Positions 33,790 to 42,381 of a stretch of 64,000 nt of DNA are shown in pieces (positions within the stretch are counted from its first letter, which is position 1; the number at the start of each line of letters is the position of its first letter). The DNA lies in contig NZ_JACIDS010000001.1 in NCBI RefSeq assembly GCF_014196455.1, positions 558,001 through 622,000 of the forward strand, read 5' to 3'. Under the pieces are notes generated by a model. The model saw only the letters and a list, made by a program, of their open reading frames with translations, searched no databases and was not told the DNA's origin. Origin of the DNA: Kaistia hirudinis (GTDB lineage Bacteria; Pseudomonadota; Alphaproteobacteria; Rhizobiales; Kaistiaceae). Position numbers and translations under genes: made by a program.

Positions 33790-33808
33790 GACCCGTAAAT
33801 GGTGGACT

Positions 33809-34897
33809 TCAGGCGAGGTCGATCGACCGCTGCTCCTTGATGCTTCTCTCCGCCGCCAGCACGATGCGCAGGCTGTTCACCGCCGCATCCATCGACTCCG
33901 AGAGATCGAGGTTTTCCTGGATCGCCTTCAGGAAGAAGGCCTGCTCGCGGTCGCACAATTCCTGATGGCCGGGCTCGTCCTCCATCGAGATGATCTCGTC
34001 CTTCTTGACGAAATTCTTGTCGGGGCCGACCTCGGCATAATGGATCTTGAGCGCGTCCGTCTTCACGTGACGGTCGATATCGGCGGAATCCGAGACTTCC
34101 TCGGTCGTGTCCTTGCCGCTCTCGGCCTGTCCTGCGACGATCGAGACGGCGCCCTTGGGGCCGACGACGTCCTTCACGAAATAGGCGATCTCGCTCATCA
34201 TCGGGCCCCAGCCCGCCTCGTACCAGCCGACCGAGCCGTCATCGAAGGTGACATGCAGATGGCCGTAGTTCTGCTGCGCGGCCTCGGCCCAGAGCTTGGC
34301 GCCGATGCCGTGCACGCGCACCGGCTTGGCGCCCGTCAGCTGGCACATCACGTCGACATAATGGACGCCGCAATCGACGATCGGGATCAGCGAGTCGATC
34401 AGGTTCTTGTGCCAGGTCCAGGCCGGGCCGTTGCTCTGCTGGTTCAGATTGAGCCGCATGACGAGCGGCTTGCCGAGGCCCTTGCCGAGCTCGATGAACT
34501 TTATCCAGGAGGGGTGGACGCGAAGGATATAGCCGAGCACGAGCTTGCGGTTCTTCGCCCGCGCCAGCGCGACGATTTCCTCGGCGTCCTCGATATTGGT
34601 GGCGATCGGCTTTTCCATGAAGACATGGGCGCCGGCATTCATCGCCTTGATGGCATATTGCGCATGCGTGTCGGGATAGGAGTTGATCGAGACCGCATCG
34701 GGCTTGGTGGCCGCGAGCGCCTCGTCGAAATCCTCGAACAGCGGGTAGCCCGCGAGTTCGGCCGGGATCTTGCGGCTCTTCATGGTCGGGCTCATCAGGC
34801 CGACGATCTCGAAGCCGGGATTGCGGTGATAGGCGCTCGCATGCGACGCGCCCATATTGCCGAGGCCGACGACGAGAATCTTCACGGGTGCGGGCAT
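33809..34897 (-). CDS. Gfo/Idh/MocA-family oxidoreductase
   Basis: A 362-residue NAD(P)-dependent dehydrogenase. The N-terminal Rossmann domain shows VVGLGNMGASHA, the EKPIATN motif supplies the catalytic lysine, and VDCGVHYVDVM supplies the Asp-His pair. The start at 34897 has a perfect GAGGAGG site; the frame runs open to 34954. These enzymes oxidise sugars, inositols or modified sugars. It is flanked by the CHAT gene and by a NitT-type importer and looks monocistronic. The actual substrate cannot be predicted. Confidence 0.92.
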   Translation of the reverse strand: MPAPVKILVVGLGNMGASHASAYHRNPGFEIVGLMSPTMKSRKIPAELAGYPLFEDFDEALAATKPDAVSINSYPDTHAQYAIKAMNAGAHVFMEKPIATNIEDAEEIVALARAKNRKLVLGYILRVHPSWIKFIELGKGLGKPLVMRLNLNQQSNGPAWTWHKNLIDSLIPIVDCGVHYVDVMCQLTGAKPVRVHGIGAKLWAEAAQQNYGHLHVTFDDGSVGWYEAGWGPMMSEIAYFVKDVVGPKGAVSIVAGQAESGKDTTEEVSDSADIDRHVKTDALKIHYAEVGPDKNFVKKDEIISMEDEPGHQELCDREQAFFLKAIQENLDLSESMDAAVNSLRIVLAAERSIKEQRSIDLA

Positions 34898-35025
34898 TGG
34901 TTCCTCCTCACATTTCTCGTGGCGGGCGGCTCTGAAGCCGCCACGTGCGGTCAATATCTGGCGGCGGGGCAGGGGTTCGGCGAAGCCGTCGAAGTCGACG
35001 CGCCATCCCCGACCCGGCCGAAGCC

Positions 35026-35109
35026 GTCATCCCGGCGAAAGCCGGGATCCATCCAGCTGAAGCGGCAGACGGCTCGGCTGCATGGACCCCGGCTTTCGCC
35101 GGGGTGACG
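35026..35109. repeat. Dispersed palindromic repeat
   Basis: Two inverted units face each other: GTCATCCCGGCGAAAGCCGG then GGATCCAT, and ATGGACCCCGGCTTTCGCCG then GGGTGAC, giving both small hairpins and one large one. The arm GTCATCCCGGCGAAAGCCGGGATCC is a well-known type of intergenic palindrome in alphaproteobacteria, usually present in many copies per genome. It lies between the importer's binding-protein gene and the oxidoreductase gene. Confidence 0.85.
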
Positions 35110-35181
35110 CCAGTTTGGATGGGGCCGATCCTTGCGCCATTCCAAGCCTGCGCAGGATCGGCGCCATTCCGCGCGCCTGGT

Positions 35182-36348
35182 CTACTTCACGGCCTGGTCG
35201 AACATGTGCGCCTTGATCTTCTCGACATCGACCTTCTGGAACGCGTCCGTCAGCTTGTAGCCGTCGGCATCGGCCTGGACCTCGGCCTTGTCATAGGCGT
35301 TGGCGGGCGCGATTAGCTCGTTCGTGCAGACGTCCTCGGCCTTGATCTGCGTCGAGACCTGGCCGAGCTTGTAGACGACGTCGAAGAAGTCCTGCCAGCT
35401 CGACATGTCGTGCCAGCCCCAGCCGCCGCGCTTCTCCATGTCGCCGCGGAAGACGTTGATCTGCTCAAGGATGGAGGAGGTGCCGAGTTCCGGGCCGAGA
35501 TTGGTGGCGAGCGTGGGGAACTGCTCGAACACCGCCTCGACGGCCGCGCGCGGGTTCAGATAGCCGAACTGCAGGCCCATCGCCCAACCCTTGAGATACT
35601 TCTCGAGGAAGGCCTTCTTGTCCGGGTCTTCGAGATCCGCCGCGCGCACGACGAAGGTGTTGGCCGGCAGCTTCGAATGCTGGACGCCGAGCCAGTATTC
35701 GAAGTCGAGGCCCTTGGCGATCCATTCGGCGCGCAGGCCCTCCCAGGAAAGCGCGGCGTCGCCCTGGCCCGCCTGCAGCGCGGTCGCCCAGGTCGGCCAG
35801 CCGGCTTCGACATAGTTGATCTTCTTTACGTCGACGCCCTGCGCGAACAGCATGGGGTCGACGATCGACTGCCAGGCAGCGGAGCCGAGCAGGATGGTCT
35901 TGCCTTCGAGCGTCTTCAGATCGTTCGTGCCCTGGCCCTTGCGGAAGGCGAGGGAGAAGGTGTCGCGTGCACCCATATGGAACACGGACTTGAGCTTCAT
36001 CCCGTTCTGCAGCGCGAAGGAGAACACGCCCGGCGAGGGGAAGCCCATGTCGGCCTGACCGACGTCGACGAACTTGACCGTCGCGGTGCCGTCGGACGGA
36101 CCGGGCTGCATTTCGACGTCGAGGCCTTCGAAATAGCCCTGCTTCTTGCCGGCCCAGAACGGGAAGTCATCAAGGACTTCCAGCGTGCCGCGCGGCGAAA
36201 TCCAGGTGAAGGATTTGTCATAGCCCGCCGCCTCGGCGCGGCCGGCAAAGCCGGCGCCACCGAGCACGGTCGCCGTGATGGCGCCGCTCGCCGAGACCTG
36301 GAGGAACGTTCTGCGGCTCATGCCGCCCGTCAACGGTCGCTTGTTCAT
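35182..36348 (-). CDS. NitT/TauT-family ABC substrate-binding protein (Tat signal)
   Basis: A 388-residue binding protein of the SsuA/THI5-like (NMT1) group. The N-terminus carries a twin-arginine signal (GGMSRRTFLQVSASGAITAT, cleavage near GRAEAAG), so it is exported folded. The body shows GYFEGLDVEMQPGPSDGTATVKFVDVGQADMGF and FRKGQGTNDLKTLEGKTILLGSAAWQ, typical for this group. Start ATG at 36348 follows GAGGGG. It is the last gene of ATPase-permease-binding protein on minus, separated from the permease by 94 bases with a hairpin. Ligands in the group include taurine, nitrate, pyrimidines and riboflavin; the co-regulated enzymes suggest a nitrogen compound. Confidence 0.9.
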   Translation of the reverse strand: MNKRPLTGGMSRRTFLQVSASGAITATVLGGAGFAGRAEAAGYDKSFTWISPRGTLEVLDDFPFWAGKKQGYFEGLDVEMQPGPSDGTATVKFVDVGQADMGFPSPGVFSFALQNGMKLKSVFHMGARDTFSLAFRKGQGTNDLKTLEGKTILLGSAAWQSIVDPMLFAQGVDVKKINYVEAGWPTWATALQAGQGDAALSWEGLRAEWIAKGLDFEYWLGVQHSKLPANTFVVRAADLEDPDKKAFLEKYLKGWAMGLQFGYLNPRAAVEAVFEQFPTLATNLGPELGTSSILEQINVFRGDMEKRGGWGWHDMSSWQDFFDVVYKLGQVSTQIKAEDVCTNELIAPANAYDKAEVQADADGYKLTDAFQKVDVEKIKAHMFDQAVK

Positions 36349-36399
36349 GGCAGTCACCCCTCTGATTGTCGTCTTGTCTTTTGACGTTCTTGCCTTCAG

Positions 36400-36420
36400 C
36401 CGGCCACGTTGCGCGGCCGG
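36400..36420. other. Intercistronic hairpin between permease and binding-protein genes
   Basis: A stem CCGGCC / GGCCGG extended inward by CG/CG after a bulge, with loop around TTG, lies in the 94-base gap upstream of the binding-protein gene on minus. It may stabilise or partly separate the binding-protein message from the ATPase-permease message. Confidence 0.4.
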
Positions 36421-36442
36421 AAGTCCCTGTGTTTTCTTGAGG

Positions 36443-37288
36443 TTATGCTTCCCAGCTCGCCCACTTCTTGCCGATCCAGAAGAAGAGGACATAGATGAGG
36501 ATACCGAGGATCGAGAGCAGCAGAACCACGGCGAAGAACTGCGGCATCTGGATCATCGACGAATAGGACGTCAGGCGGTTGCCGAGTCCGAAGCCGCCGC
36601 CGACCATCTCGGCGCCGACGGCTGTCAGCAGGCCGAAGATCGAGCCGATCATCAGCCCGACCAGGATCATCGGCAGCGCCATGGGGGCGCGGATCTTCCA
36701 GAAGATCTGCAGCGTCGAGGCGCCATAGGAGCGGGCGAGGGCGATCTTGCCGCGGTCGACGCGACGAAAGCCGGTGGCCGCGTTGATCATCACCATCGGG
36801 CCGGCGGCGAGCGCCACCGCAATGATGCGCGGCGTATAGCCGAAGCCGAAGCGCAGGATGAGAAGCGGCACCAGCGCCAGCATCGGCGTCGTGACCAGCA
36901 GCAGGATGTAGGGCGTCACCACCTTCTCGACGAAGGGGAACTGCGTGATCACGGCGGCCATGACCAGCCCGATGACCGCGCCGATCGCAAAGCCCGAGAG
37001 CAATTCGACCAGCGTGTAGCCGAGATGCGGCAGGATCAGATGGAAATCGGTCACGAACGCCATGGCGACGGCGCTCGGCGTCGGCAGCACATAGGCGGGC
37101 ACGTTGAAGAAACGGATCAGGAATTCCGCGCCGCCGATGACGATGATGGCGACGAGGATGATCGCGAGCACCTCGCGGGCCGACTTGATGCCGGGTCCGC
37201 TGGAAAAGGCCGAGAGATTGGTGATCCCCACCTCGGACCCGTCGCCCGACTTGGCGCTGCTGAACTCGGGAATGGCGTCGTCGCTCAC
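36443..37288 (-). CDS. NitT/TauT-family ABC permease
   Basis: A 281-residue permease with a hydrophilic N-terminus of about 40 residues, a first helix (VLAIILVAIIVIGGAEFLI), and the SsuC/TauC loop RSYGASTLQIFWKIRAPMALPMILVGL that contacts the ATPase. The start is GTG at 37288 behind GAGGGC, ten bases after the ATPase stop; the longer open frame is shadow of the ATPase gene. It forms a homodimeric channel in this importer class. Confidence 0.92.
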   Translation of the reverse strand: MSDDAIPEFSSAKSGDGSEVGITNLSAFSSGPGIKSAREVLAIILVAIIVIGGAEFLIRFFNVPAYVLPTPSAVAMAFVTDFHLILPHLGYTLVELLSGFAIGAVIGLVMAAVITQFPFVEKVVTPYILLLVTTPMLALVPLLILRFGFGYTPRIIAVALAAGPMVMINAATGFRRVDRGKIALARSYGASTLQIFWKIRAPMALPMILVGLMIGSIFGLLTAVGAEMVGGGFGLGNRLTSYSSMIQMPQFFAVVLLLSILGILIYVLFFWIGKKWASWEA

Positions 37289-37298
37289 GCGTCTGCCC

Positions 37299-38129
37299 TC
37301 AATGCGTCGGTGCGGGGATGGCGTCGGGAAGCGCCTGGAGCGCGGCGTAGCGGCTCTTCTGCTCGCCGACGATCTCGCGCTTGATGGCGTTCTGGAGGTC
37401 GAACACCTCCTTGGTCGCCATGATCTCCATGGAGCGCGGACGCGGGAACGGGACCTCATAGATATTGGCGACGCGGCCCGGACGCGGCGAGAGCACGACG
37501 ACCCGGTCCGACAGGAAAATTGCTTCCTCGATCGAATGGGTGATCAGGACGATCGTCGTGCGCGTGTCCATCCAGATCTCTTCGACCAGATGGTTCATCT
37601 CCTCGCGCGTGAAGCTGTCGAGCGCGCCGAAGGGCTCGTCCATCAGCAGCACAGACGGCTTGAAGGAGAGGGCACGGACCAGCGCGGCGCGCTGCTGCAT
37701 GCCGCCCGAGAGTTCGCGCGGGAAGCGCCCGCCGAAACCGTCGAGGCCGACCCGCGAGACCAGGCTCGCGATCCATTCCCGATCCGGCTTCTCGCGCTTG
37801 ATCTCGAAGGGGAAGTGGATGTTGGAATCGAGATTGCGCCAGGGCAGCAGGTTCGCCTCCTGGAACACCATGCCGATCGCCGGGTTGGGGCCGGTGATCG
37901 CCTTGCCGTCGAGCAGGACTTCGCCGCCGGTGAGGCCGTGCAGGCCGGACATGGACCACAGCAGCGTGGTCTTGCCGCAGCCGGACGGGCCGACGATCGA
38001 GACGATCTCGCCGGGCATGACATCGAGCGAGCAGCGGTCCAGCGCCAGCAGGTCGCCCGAGCGCGTCTCATAGACCTTGGTGGCCCCCCGGACGCGCAGT
38101 TTCGGCATGGTCGAACCCAGCCCCGTCAT
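37299..38129 (-). CDS. NitT/TauT-family ABC ATP-binding protein
   Basis: A 276-residue ATPase with Walker A GPSGCGKTTL, signature LSGGMQQRAALVRAL, Walker B VLLMDEPFGALD and the family segment TRTTIVLITHSIEEAIFLSDRVVVLSPRPGRV. The ATG at 38129 is chosen over a TTG seven codons upstream. It is the first gene of the minus-strand importer operon and shares a 261-base divergent promoter region with the RpiR regulator. Confidence 0.93.
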   Translation of the reverse strand: MTGLGSTMPKLRVRGATKVYETRSGDLLALDRCSLDVMPGEIVSIVGPSGCGKTTLLWSMSGLHGLTGGEVLLDGKAITGPNPAIGMVFQEANLLPWRNLDSNIHFPFEIKREKPDREWIASLVSRVGLDGFGGRFPRELSGGMQQRAALVRALSFKPSVLLMDEPFGALDSFTREEMNHLVEEIWMDTRTTIVLITHSIEEAIFLSDRVVVLSPRPGRVANIYEVPFPRPRSMEIMATKEVFDLQNAIKREIVGEQKSRYAALQALPDAIPAPTH

Positions 38130-38201
38130 GCAGGCCTCGCTTTCGAGCAAGCGTGCCGCACGGGCACGCCGCAGTCCAATCGATGTCGCGTTTCACAAAT
38201 C

Positions 38202-38216
38202 TGTAATTAACCTACA
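38202..38216. promoter_or_regulatory. Interrupted palindrome, possible RpiR operator
   Basis: TGTAATTAACCTACA is an imperfect dyad (TGTA...TACA) in an A/T-rich part of the divergent region between the importer and the RpiR gene. MurR/RpiR regulators often bind A/T-rich dyads of about this length. Assignment is a guess from position and symmetry. Confidence 0.3.
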
Positions 38217-38245
38217 AGCCGAGTCAAGCGCCCTCATCCATTGCT

Positions 38246-38256
38246 ATTGTATGCAT
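38246..38256. promoter_or_regulatory. Candidate shared operator, copy 1
   Basis: ATTGTATGCAT in the divergent promoter region. The 10-base core ATTGTATGCA recurs in inverted orientation at 44318-44329 in front of the allophanate hydrolase gene. TTGTATNCAA-like dyads are typical regulator sites in alphaproteobacteria. Which regulator binds is unknown. Confidence 0.45.
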
Positions 38257-38390
38257 CGAAGCTGCTGATTTTTTGCGCGAATTGCTGCTTGCGAGGCTTG
38301 TAAGTTTCCGACATCCTCGGAGCGATAGCGGCCTGTGCCACCGGTTCTTCCGGCCTGGCCGGATGGCGATTGCAGAAGGAGGTTCGGGTT

Positions 38391-39371
38391 ATGGAAGAGA
38401 CTTCCGACCCATCAGCCGACATGTCTGCGCCCGCCGCTCCGCGCAGTCGCGGCAGGCGGCCGAAGACGGCCTCGCGCAGCAGTGCGGCGAAGCCGATCCC
38501 CGACATTATTTCCCGCGTGAAGGACCGCTACGACCAGCTCCGCCCGGCCGAGCGAAGGGTGGCGGATGCAGTGCTCGCCGATGTCGGCTTCTGCGTCGAT
38601 GCCTCGAATGCCGACATTGCGCGCCTCGCGGGGGTGAGCGAACCCTCCGTCACGCGCTTCTGCCGCGCGATTGGCTGCGAGGGCGTGCGCGACTTCAAGG
38701 TGAAGCTCGCGCAGAGCGTGGTGGTCGGCCGCCTCTATCTCGAGGCAGGGCCGCAGCCGGCGCCGACCGAGAACGGCTCGCCGCTCTGGGACGTGGTCTT
38801 CCGCGAGGCGCGCAATGCGCTCGCCGCGGTCGAGCGCCAGATCGATCCGGCGCTCGTGGTGCGCGCGGCCGATCTGATCGCCGAGGCGCATCAGGTGGCG
38901 GTGTTCGGCCTCGGCGGCAGCTCGACCTCGCTCGCGACCGAGACGCAGAACCGCCTCTTTCGCTATGGCGTCGTCGTCTCCGCCTATTCCGATCCCTACG
39001 CGATGCGGATGACGGCCTCGACACTGAAGCCGAACGACGTAGTGATCGCGATCTCGGCGACGGGCCGCACCCGCGAGGTCGTCGAGGCGGTCGAACTCGC
39101 CCGCCATTATGGCGCCCAGGCGATCGCCATCACCGCGCCGGACTCCGACCTCGCGCGCAGCGCCGACCTCGCGCTCGCCGTCGACGTCCCCGAATATCCC
39201 GACACGCTCAAGCCAACCGCCTCGCGTTTCGCCTTCCTCGCGCTCGTCGATCTCGTCGCCGTCGCGGTCGGCTATCGCCTCGAACCCTCGGCGCGCGAGA
39301 CGCTGCGCCGGATCAAATACAACGTGCTCAATCACCGCCAGGGCAAGGTTCTCGAACCGCTCGGCGACTGA
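38391..39371 (+). CDS. MurR/RpiR-family transcriptional regulator
   Basis: A 326-residue regulator. After a basic, disordered N-terminus (RSRGRRPKTASRSS) comes the RpiR helix-turn-helix (RPAERRVADAVLADVGFCVDASNADIARLAGVSEPSVTRFCRAIGCEGVRDFKVKL split across residues about 50-105), then a SIS domain (VAVFGLGGSSTSLATETQNRLFRYG, VVIAISATGRTREVVEAVELARHYGAQAIAIT). Start ATG at 38391 follows AAGGAGG. It reads toward the monooxygenase gene 59 bases downstream and away from the importer, so it probably controls both. SIS domains usually bind phosphosugars, but members next to nucleobase or hydantoin genes are known. Confidence 0.92.
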   Translation: MEETSDPSADMSAPAAPRSRGRRPKTASRSSAAKPIPDIISRVKDRYDQLRPAERRVADAVLADVGFCVDASNADIARLAGVSEPSVTRFCRAIGCEGVRDFKVKLAQSVVVGRLYLEAGPQPAPTENGSPLWDVVFREARNALAAVERQIDPALVVRAADLIAEAHQVAVFGLGGSSTSLATETQNRLFRYGVVVSAYSDPYAMRMTASTLKPNDVVIAISATGRTREVVEAVELARHYGAQAIAITAPDSDLARSADLALAVDVPEYPDTLKPTASRFAFLALVDLVAVAVGYRLEPSARETLRRIKYNVLNHRQGKVLEPLGD

Positions 39372-39430
39372 GGAGCGCGCGCCATCGGCCGGCGCCTCCA
39401 CGCCGTCCGGCAGACTGGAAAGGCAGGGAA

Positions 39431-41208
39431 ATGCACGACACTGCACCGGCAACGGATGCGGCGAGCTGGATGGCCGCGCTCGCCGATGCCCTCGCGAGGC
39501 GCGACACGGATGGCGTGCTCGCCCTCTTCGTTGAGGATTGCTACTGGCGCGATTTCGTCGCCTTCTCCTGGAACGTGAAGACCTTCGCAGGCAAGGACAC
39601 GATCCGCGGCTTCCTCGACGCAACGATCGCGACGACCGCGCCCACGGCCTGGCGGATCACTACGGTCACGACCAAGGCCGATGGCACCGTCGAAGCCTGG
39701 TTCACCTTCGAGACCAAGGTCGGACGCGGCGAGGGGATCGTCCGTCTCGAGGACGGCAAGGCCCGCACCATCCTGACGACGCTGACCGAATTGAAGGGCT
39801 TCGAGAAGCCGCTCGGCGCCCGCCGTCCGAAGGGCGTGCGCCATGGCGCGAACCGCAGTCGCGAAACCTGGACGGAACAGCGGGCCCGCGAGGAAGCCGC
39901 GCTCGGCAGCACGGTCGATCCCTATGTGCTGATCATCGGCGGCGGGCAGGGTGGCATCATGCTCGGCGCCCGGCTCAAGATGCTGGGCGTGCCGACCATC
40001 ATCGTCGAGAAGAACGCCCGGGCGGGCGATAGCTGGCGCAACCGCTATCGCTCGCTCGTGCTGCACGACCCGGTCTGGTACGACCATCTGCCCTATCTGC
40101 CCTTCCCGGAGAACTGGCCGGTCTTCACGCCCAAGGACAAGATGGGCGACTGGCTGGAGGCCTATGTGAGCCTGATGGAGCTCACCTACTGGACCGCGAC
40201 TGAGGCCGTGACGGCGCGCTTCGACGAGAGCGAAAAGCGCTGGACGGTCGAGCTCGTCCGCGATGGCAAGCCGGTGACCATCCGTCCGGCACAGCTCGTC
40301 TTCGCCACCGGCGCCTATGGTCCGCCGAAGCGTCTCGCGCTGCCGGGCGCGGAAGACTTCCAGGGCGAGTTGATCCATTCCAGCGACTATGCCGAGGCCG
40401 CGCCCTATGCGGGCAAGCGCGCCGTCGTCATCGGCGCCGCCAGCTCGGCGCATGACGTCGCCGTCGATCTCTGGGAGGGCGGCGCGGACGTCACCATGGT
40501 GCAGCGTTCGCCGACCACAGTGGTGCGGTCCGAGACGCTGATGGAGCTCGCCTTCGACATCTATTCGCAGGCGGCGACCGAGAGTGGGCTCACCGTCGAC
40601 AAGGCCGATCTCCTTGCCATGGCGACGCCGTTCGCGCTGCAGCCGCCGGCCCAGCGCGCGCTCTATGACCGGATCCGCGCCCGCGACGCGGATTTCTACG
40701 CCAAGCTCGCCGCGACCGGATTCCTGGTGGATTTCGGCGAGGACGAGACCGGGCTGATGATGAAGGCCTATCGCACCGGTTCCGGCTATTATGTCGATGT
40801 CGGCTGCTCGCAGCTGATCATCGAAGGCGCCATCAAGGTGAAGAGCGGCGTCGCGATCGAGCAGCTGACGCCGACCGGGATCCGCTTCGCCGATGGGAGC
40901 GAGATCGCGGCCGACGTGATCATCCAGTCCACAGGCTTCCATTCGATGCACGAGGTCGTCGCCAGGATCGTGAACCGCGAGATCGCGGATCGGATCGCAC
41001 CTGCTGGGGTCTCGGCTCGGGCATGCGCGGCGATCCTGGCCCCTGGCATGGGGAATTGCGCAACATGTACAAGCCGACGGTGCAGGAGGCGCTCTGGTTC
41101 CAGGGCGGCAATCTCGCCTTGCAGCGCCAGTTCTCGAAATTCGTCGCGCTGCAACTCAAGGCGCGCATGGAAGGCATCGAAACGCCCGTCTATGGAGGGC
41201 CGAAATGA
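39431..41208 (+). pseudogene. NTF2-flavin monooxygenase, split by a frameshift near 41000
   Basis: A two-domain oxygenase. Residues 1 to about 150 form an NTF2-like domain; the rest is a flavin-containing monooxygenase with FAD motif GGGQGG (residues 170-175), the FMO identifying motif FQGELIHSSDY and NADPH motif GAASSA (residues 335-340, Ala in place of the second Gly). Near base 41000 the protein switches frame: the plus-two frame reads IADRIA and then loses homology, while the other frame continues CWGLGSGMRGDPGPWHGELRNMYKPT, the standard FMO C-terminus, to the stop at 41208. Adding one G after ATCG at about 40999 restores a 592-residue protein. It may be a real inactivating mutation or a sequencing error. 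It overlaps the next gene by four bases. Confidence 0.85.
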
Positions 41209-42320
41209 TCGACGCCGTTGCGCTGACACAGGCTCTGGTCCGCATCGATACGCGCAACCCGCCGGGCGGCGAGGCCGATGCCGCGAGCATCCTCGCCGAC
41301 ATCCTTTCCGATGCGGGCTTCGCCATCCGCGTCGAGGCCTTCGGTCCCGGGCGCATCAACCTCGTCGCGCGGATCGGCGGGGAGGGGCCGGCGACGCTCT
41401 TCACCGGCCATCTCGATACCGTCCCGCTCGGCGCGGCGCCCTGGAGCGTCGATCCGTTCGGCGGCGAGATCCGCGACGGCCGCCTCTATGGGCGCGGCTC
41501 GACCGACATGAAGGCGGGCGTCGCCGCCATGGTCGCGGCGGCGCTCGCGGAAGCCGACAGGATCCGCGAGACCGGCGCGCTTGTGCTGGCGCTCACCGGC
41601 GGCGAGGAGACCGGCTCGGAGGGCGCGAAACATCTGGTGGAGGCGGGCGGGCTCGGCGCGATCCGCGCCATCGTCGTCGGCGAACCGACCTCGAACCGCT
41701 TCCTCGCGGGCCACAAGGGTGCGCTGTGGCTGCGCGGCTGCTGCGCCGGCGTGACGGCCCATGGCTCGACGCCGCATCTCGGCGAGAACGCGATCTACAA
41801 GGCGGCGCGCAGCGTGCTGAAGCTCGAAAGCTTCGATTTCGGCATGGCGCCGCATGCCGTGATGGGCAGCCCGACTCTCAACGTCGGCACGATCGCCGGC
41901 GGGCTGAATGTCAACTCCGTGCCCGACCAGGCCGAGTTCACCGTCGACATCCGTTCGATCCCTGGCATGACGCACGACGCCGTCCGCGCCGCCATTGCCC
42001 GCGCGACCGGCGATGACGCGGCGATCGAGCCGATCGTCGACCTGCCGGCCGTCTGGTCGGATCCTTCCGGCGCAGTGATGGCCGAGATGGCCGCCGCCTT
42101 CGAAGCGACGACGGGACGGCGCGCCGATGCTGTCAGCGCCAACTACTTCACCGACGCCTCGGTCTTCACCCCGGCCTTCGGCGGACCGCCAACCCTGATC
42201 TGCGGCCCGGGCGAGGCCGATCTCGCGCACAAGACCGACGAATATTGCGAGACCGCCAAGATCACCGAAAGCGTCGCAATCTACCGCGCGATCCTGGCGG
42301 GCGCCAAAGCGGCTCGGTGA
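41205..42320 (+). CDS. M20-family deacylase/amidohydrolase (ArgE/DapE type)
   Basis: A 371-residue zinc peptidase-like amidohydrolase. Metal ligands are visible in TGHLDTVP (His, and catalytic Asp), GSTDMKAG (bridging Asp) and GGEETGSEG (catalytic Glu and Glu ligand); the dimerisation domain follows from about residue 170 and the last His/Asp region lies in CGPGEADLAHKTDEY. It would cleave an N-acyl or N-carbamoyl group from an amino acid-like substrate. The ATG overlaps the monooxygenase stop (ATGA), so both are one operon. With an allophanate hydrolase convergent downstream, a pathway that strips nitrogen from an N-acyl or ureide compound is likely, but the substrate is unknown. Confidence 0.9.
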   Translation: MIDAVALTQALVRIDTRNPPGGEADAASILADILSDAGFAIRVEAFGPGRINLVARIGGEGPATLFTGHLDTVPLGAAPWSVDPFGGEIRDGRLYGRGSTDMKAGVAAMVAAALAEADRIRETGALVLALTGGEETGSEGAKHLVEAGGLGAIRAIVVGEPTSNRFLAGHKGALWLRGCCAGVTAHGSTPHLGENAIYKAARSVLKLESFDFGMAPHAVMGSPTLNVGTIAGGLNVNSVPDQAEFTVDIRSIPGMTHDAVRAAIARATGDDAAIEPIVDLPAVWSDPSGAVMAEMAAAFEATTGRRADAVSANYFTDASVFTPAFGGPPTLICGPGEADLAHKTDEYCETAKITESVAIYRAILAGAKAAR

Positions 42321-42326
42321 CGGGAC

Positions 42327-42345
42327 GGGGAGGGCGCTCCTCCCC
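42327..42345. terminator. Bidirectional terminator-like hairpin between convergent genes
   Basis: A 7-bp perfect stem (GGGGAGG / CCTCCCC) with a 5-base loop lies seven bases after the deacylase stop and 37 bases from the allophanate hydrolase stop. No T run. Position between convergent genes suggests transcript ends. Confidence 0.45.
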
Positions 42346-42381
42346 CTCCACCCGCGTCGCCGCTACGGAGCGATACGGCGC

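Noticed and set aside
30853-33798. A 981-codon plus-strand open frame opposite the CHAT gene
   Set aside because: It is the antisense shadow of a GC-rich gene: very rich in Arg, Gly and Ala, no domain, no ribosome site. The minus strand carries TPR and CHAT motifs.
35026-35109. Terminator for the NitT importer or the Gfo/Idh/MocA gene
   Set aside because: The palindrome has the form of a known dispersed repeat and lies downstream of no gene end in the right direction for a simple terminator (it is upstream of the oxidoreductase start and behind the binding-protein end by over 70 bases).
38273-42016. A 1247-codon plus-strand open frame
   Set aside because: It joins out-of-frame sequence of the RpiR gene, the true monooxygenase (39431 to about 41000) and out-of-frame sequence of the deacylase. 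Only the middle part is protein-like; the run-on after 41000 results from the frameshift.
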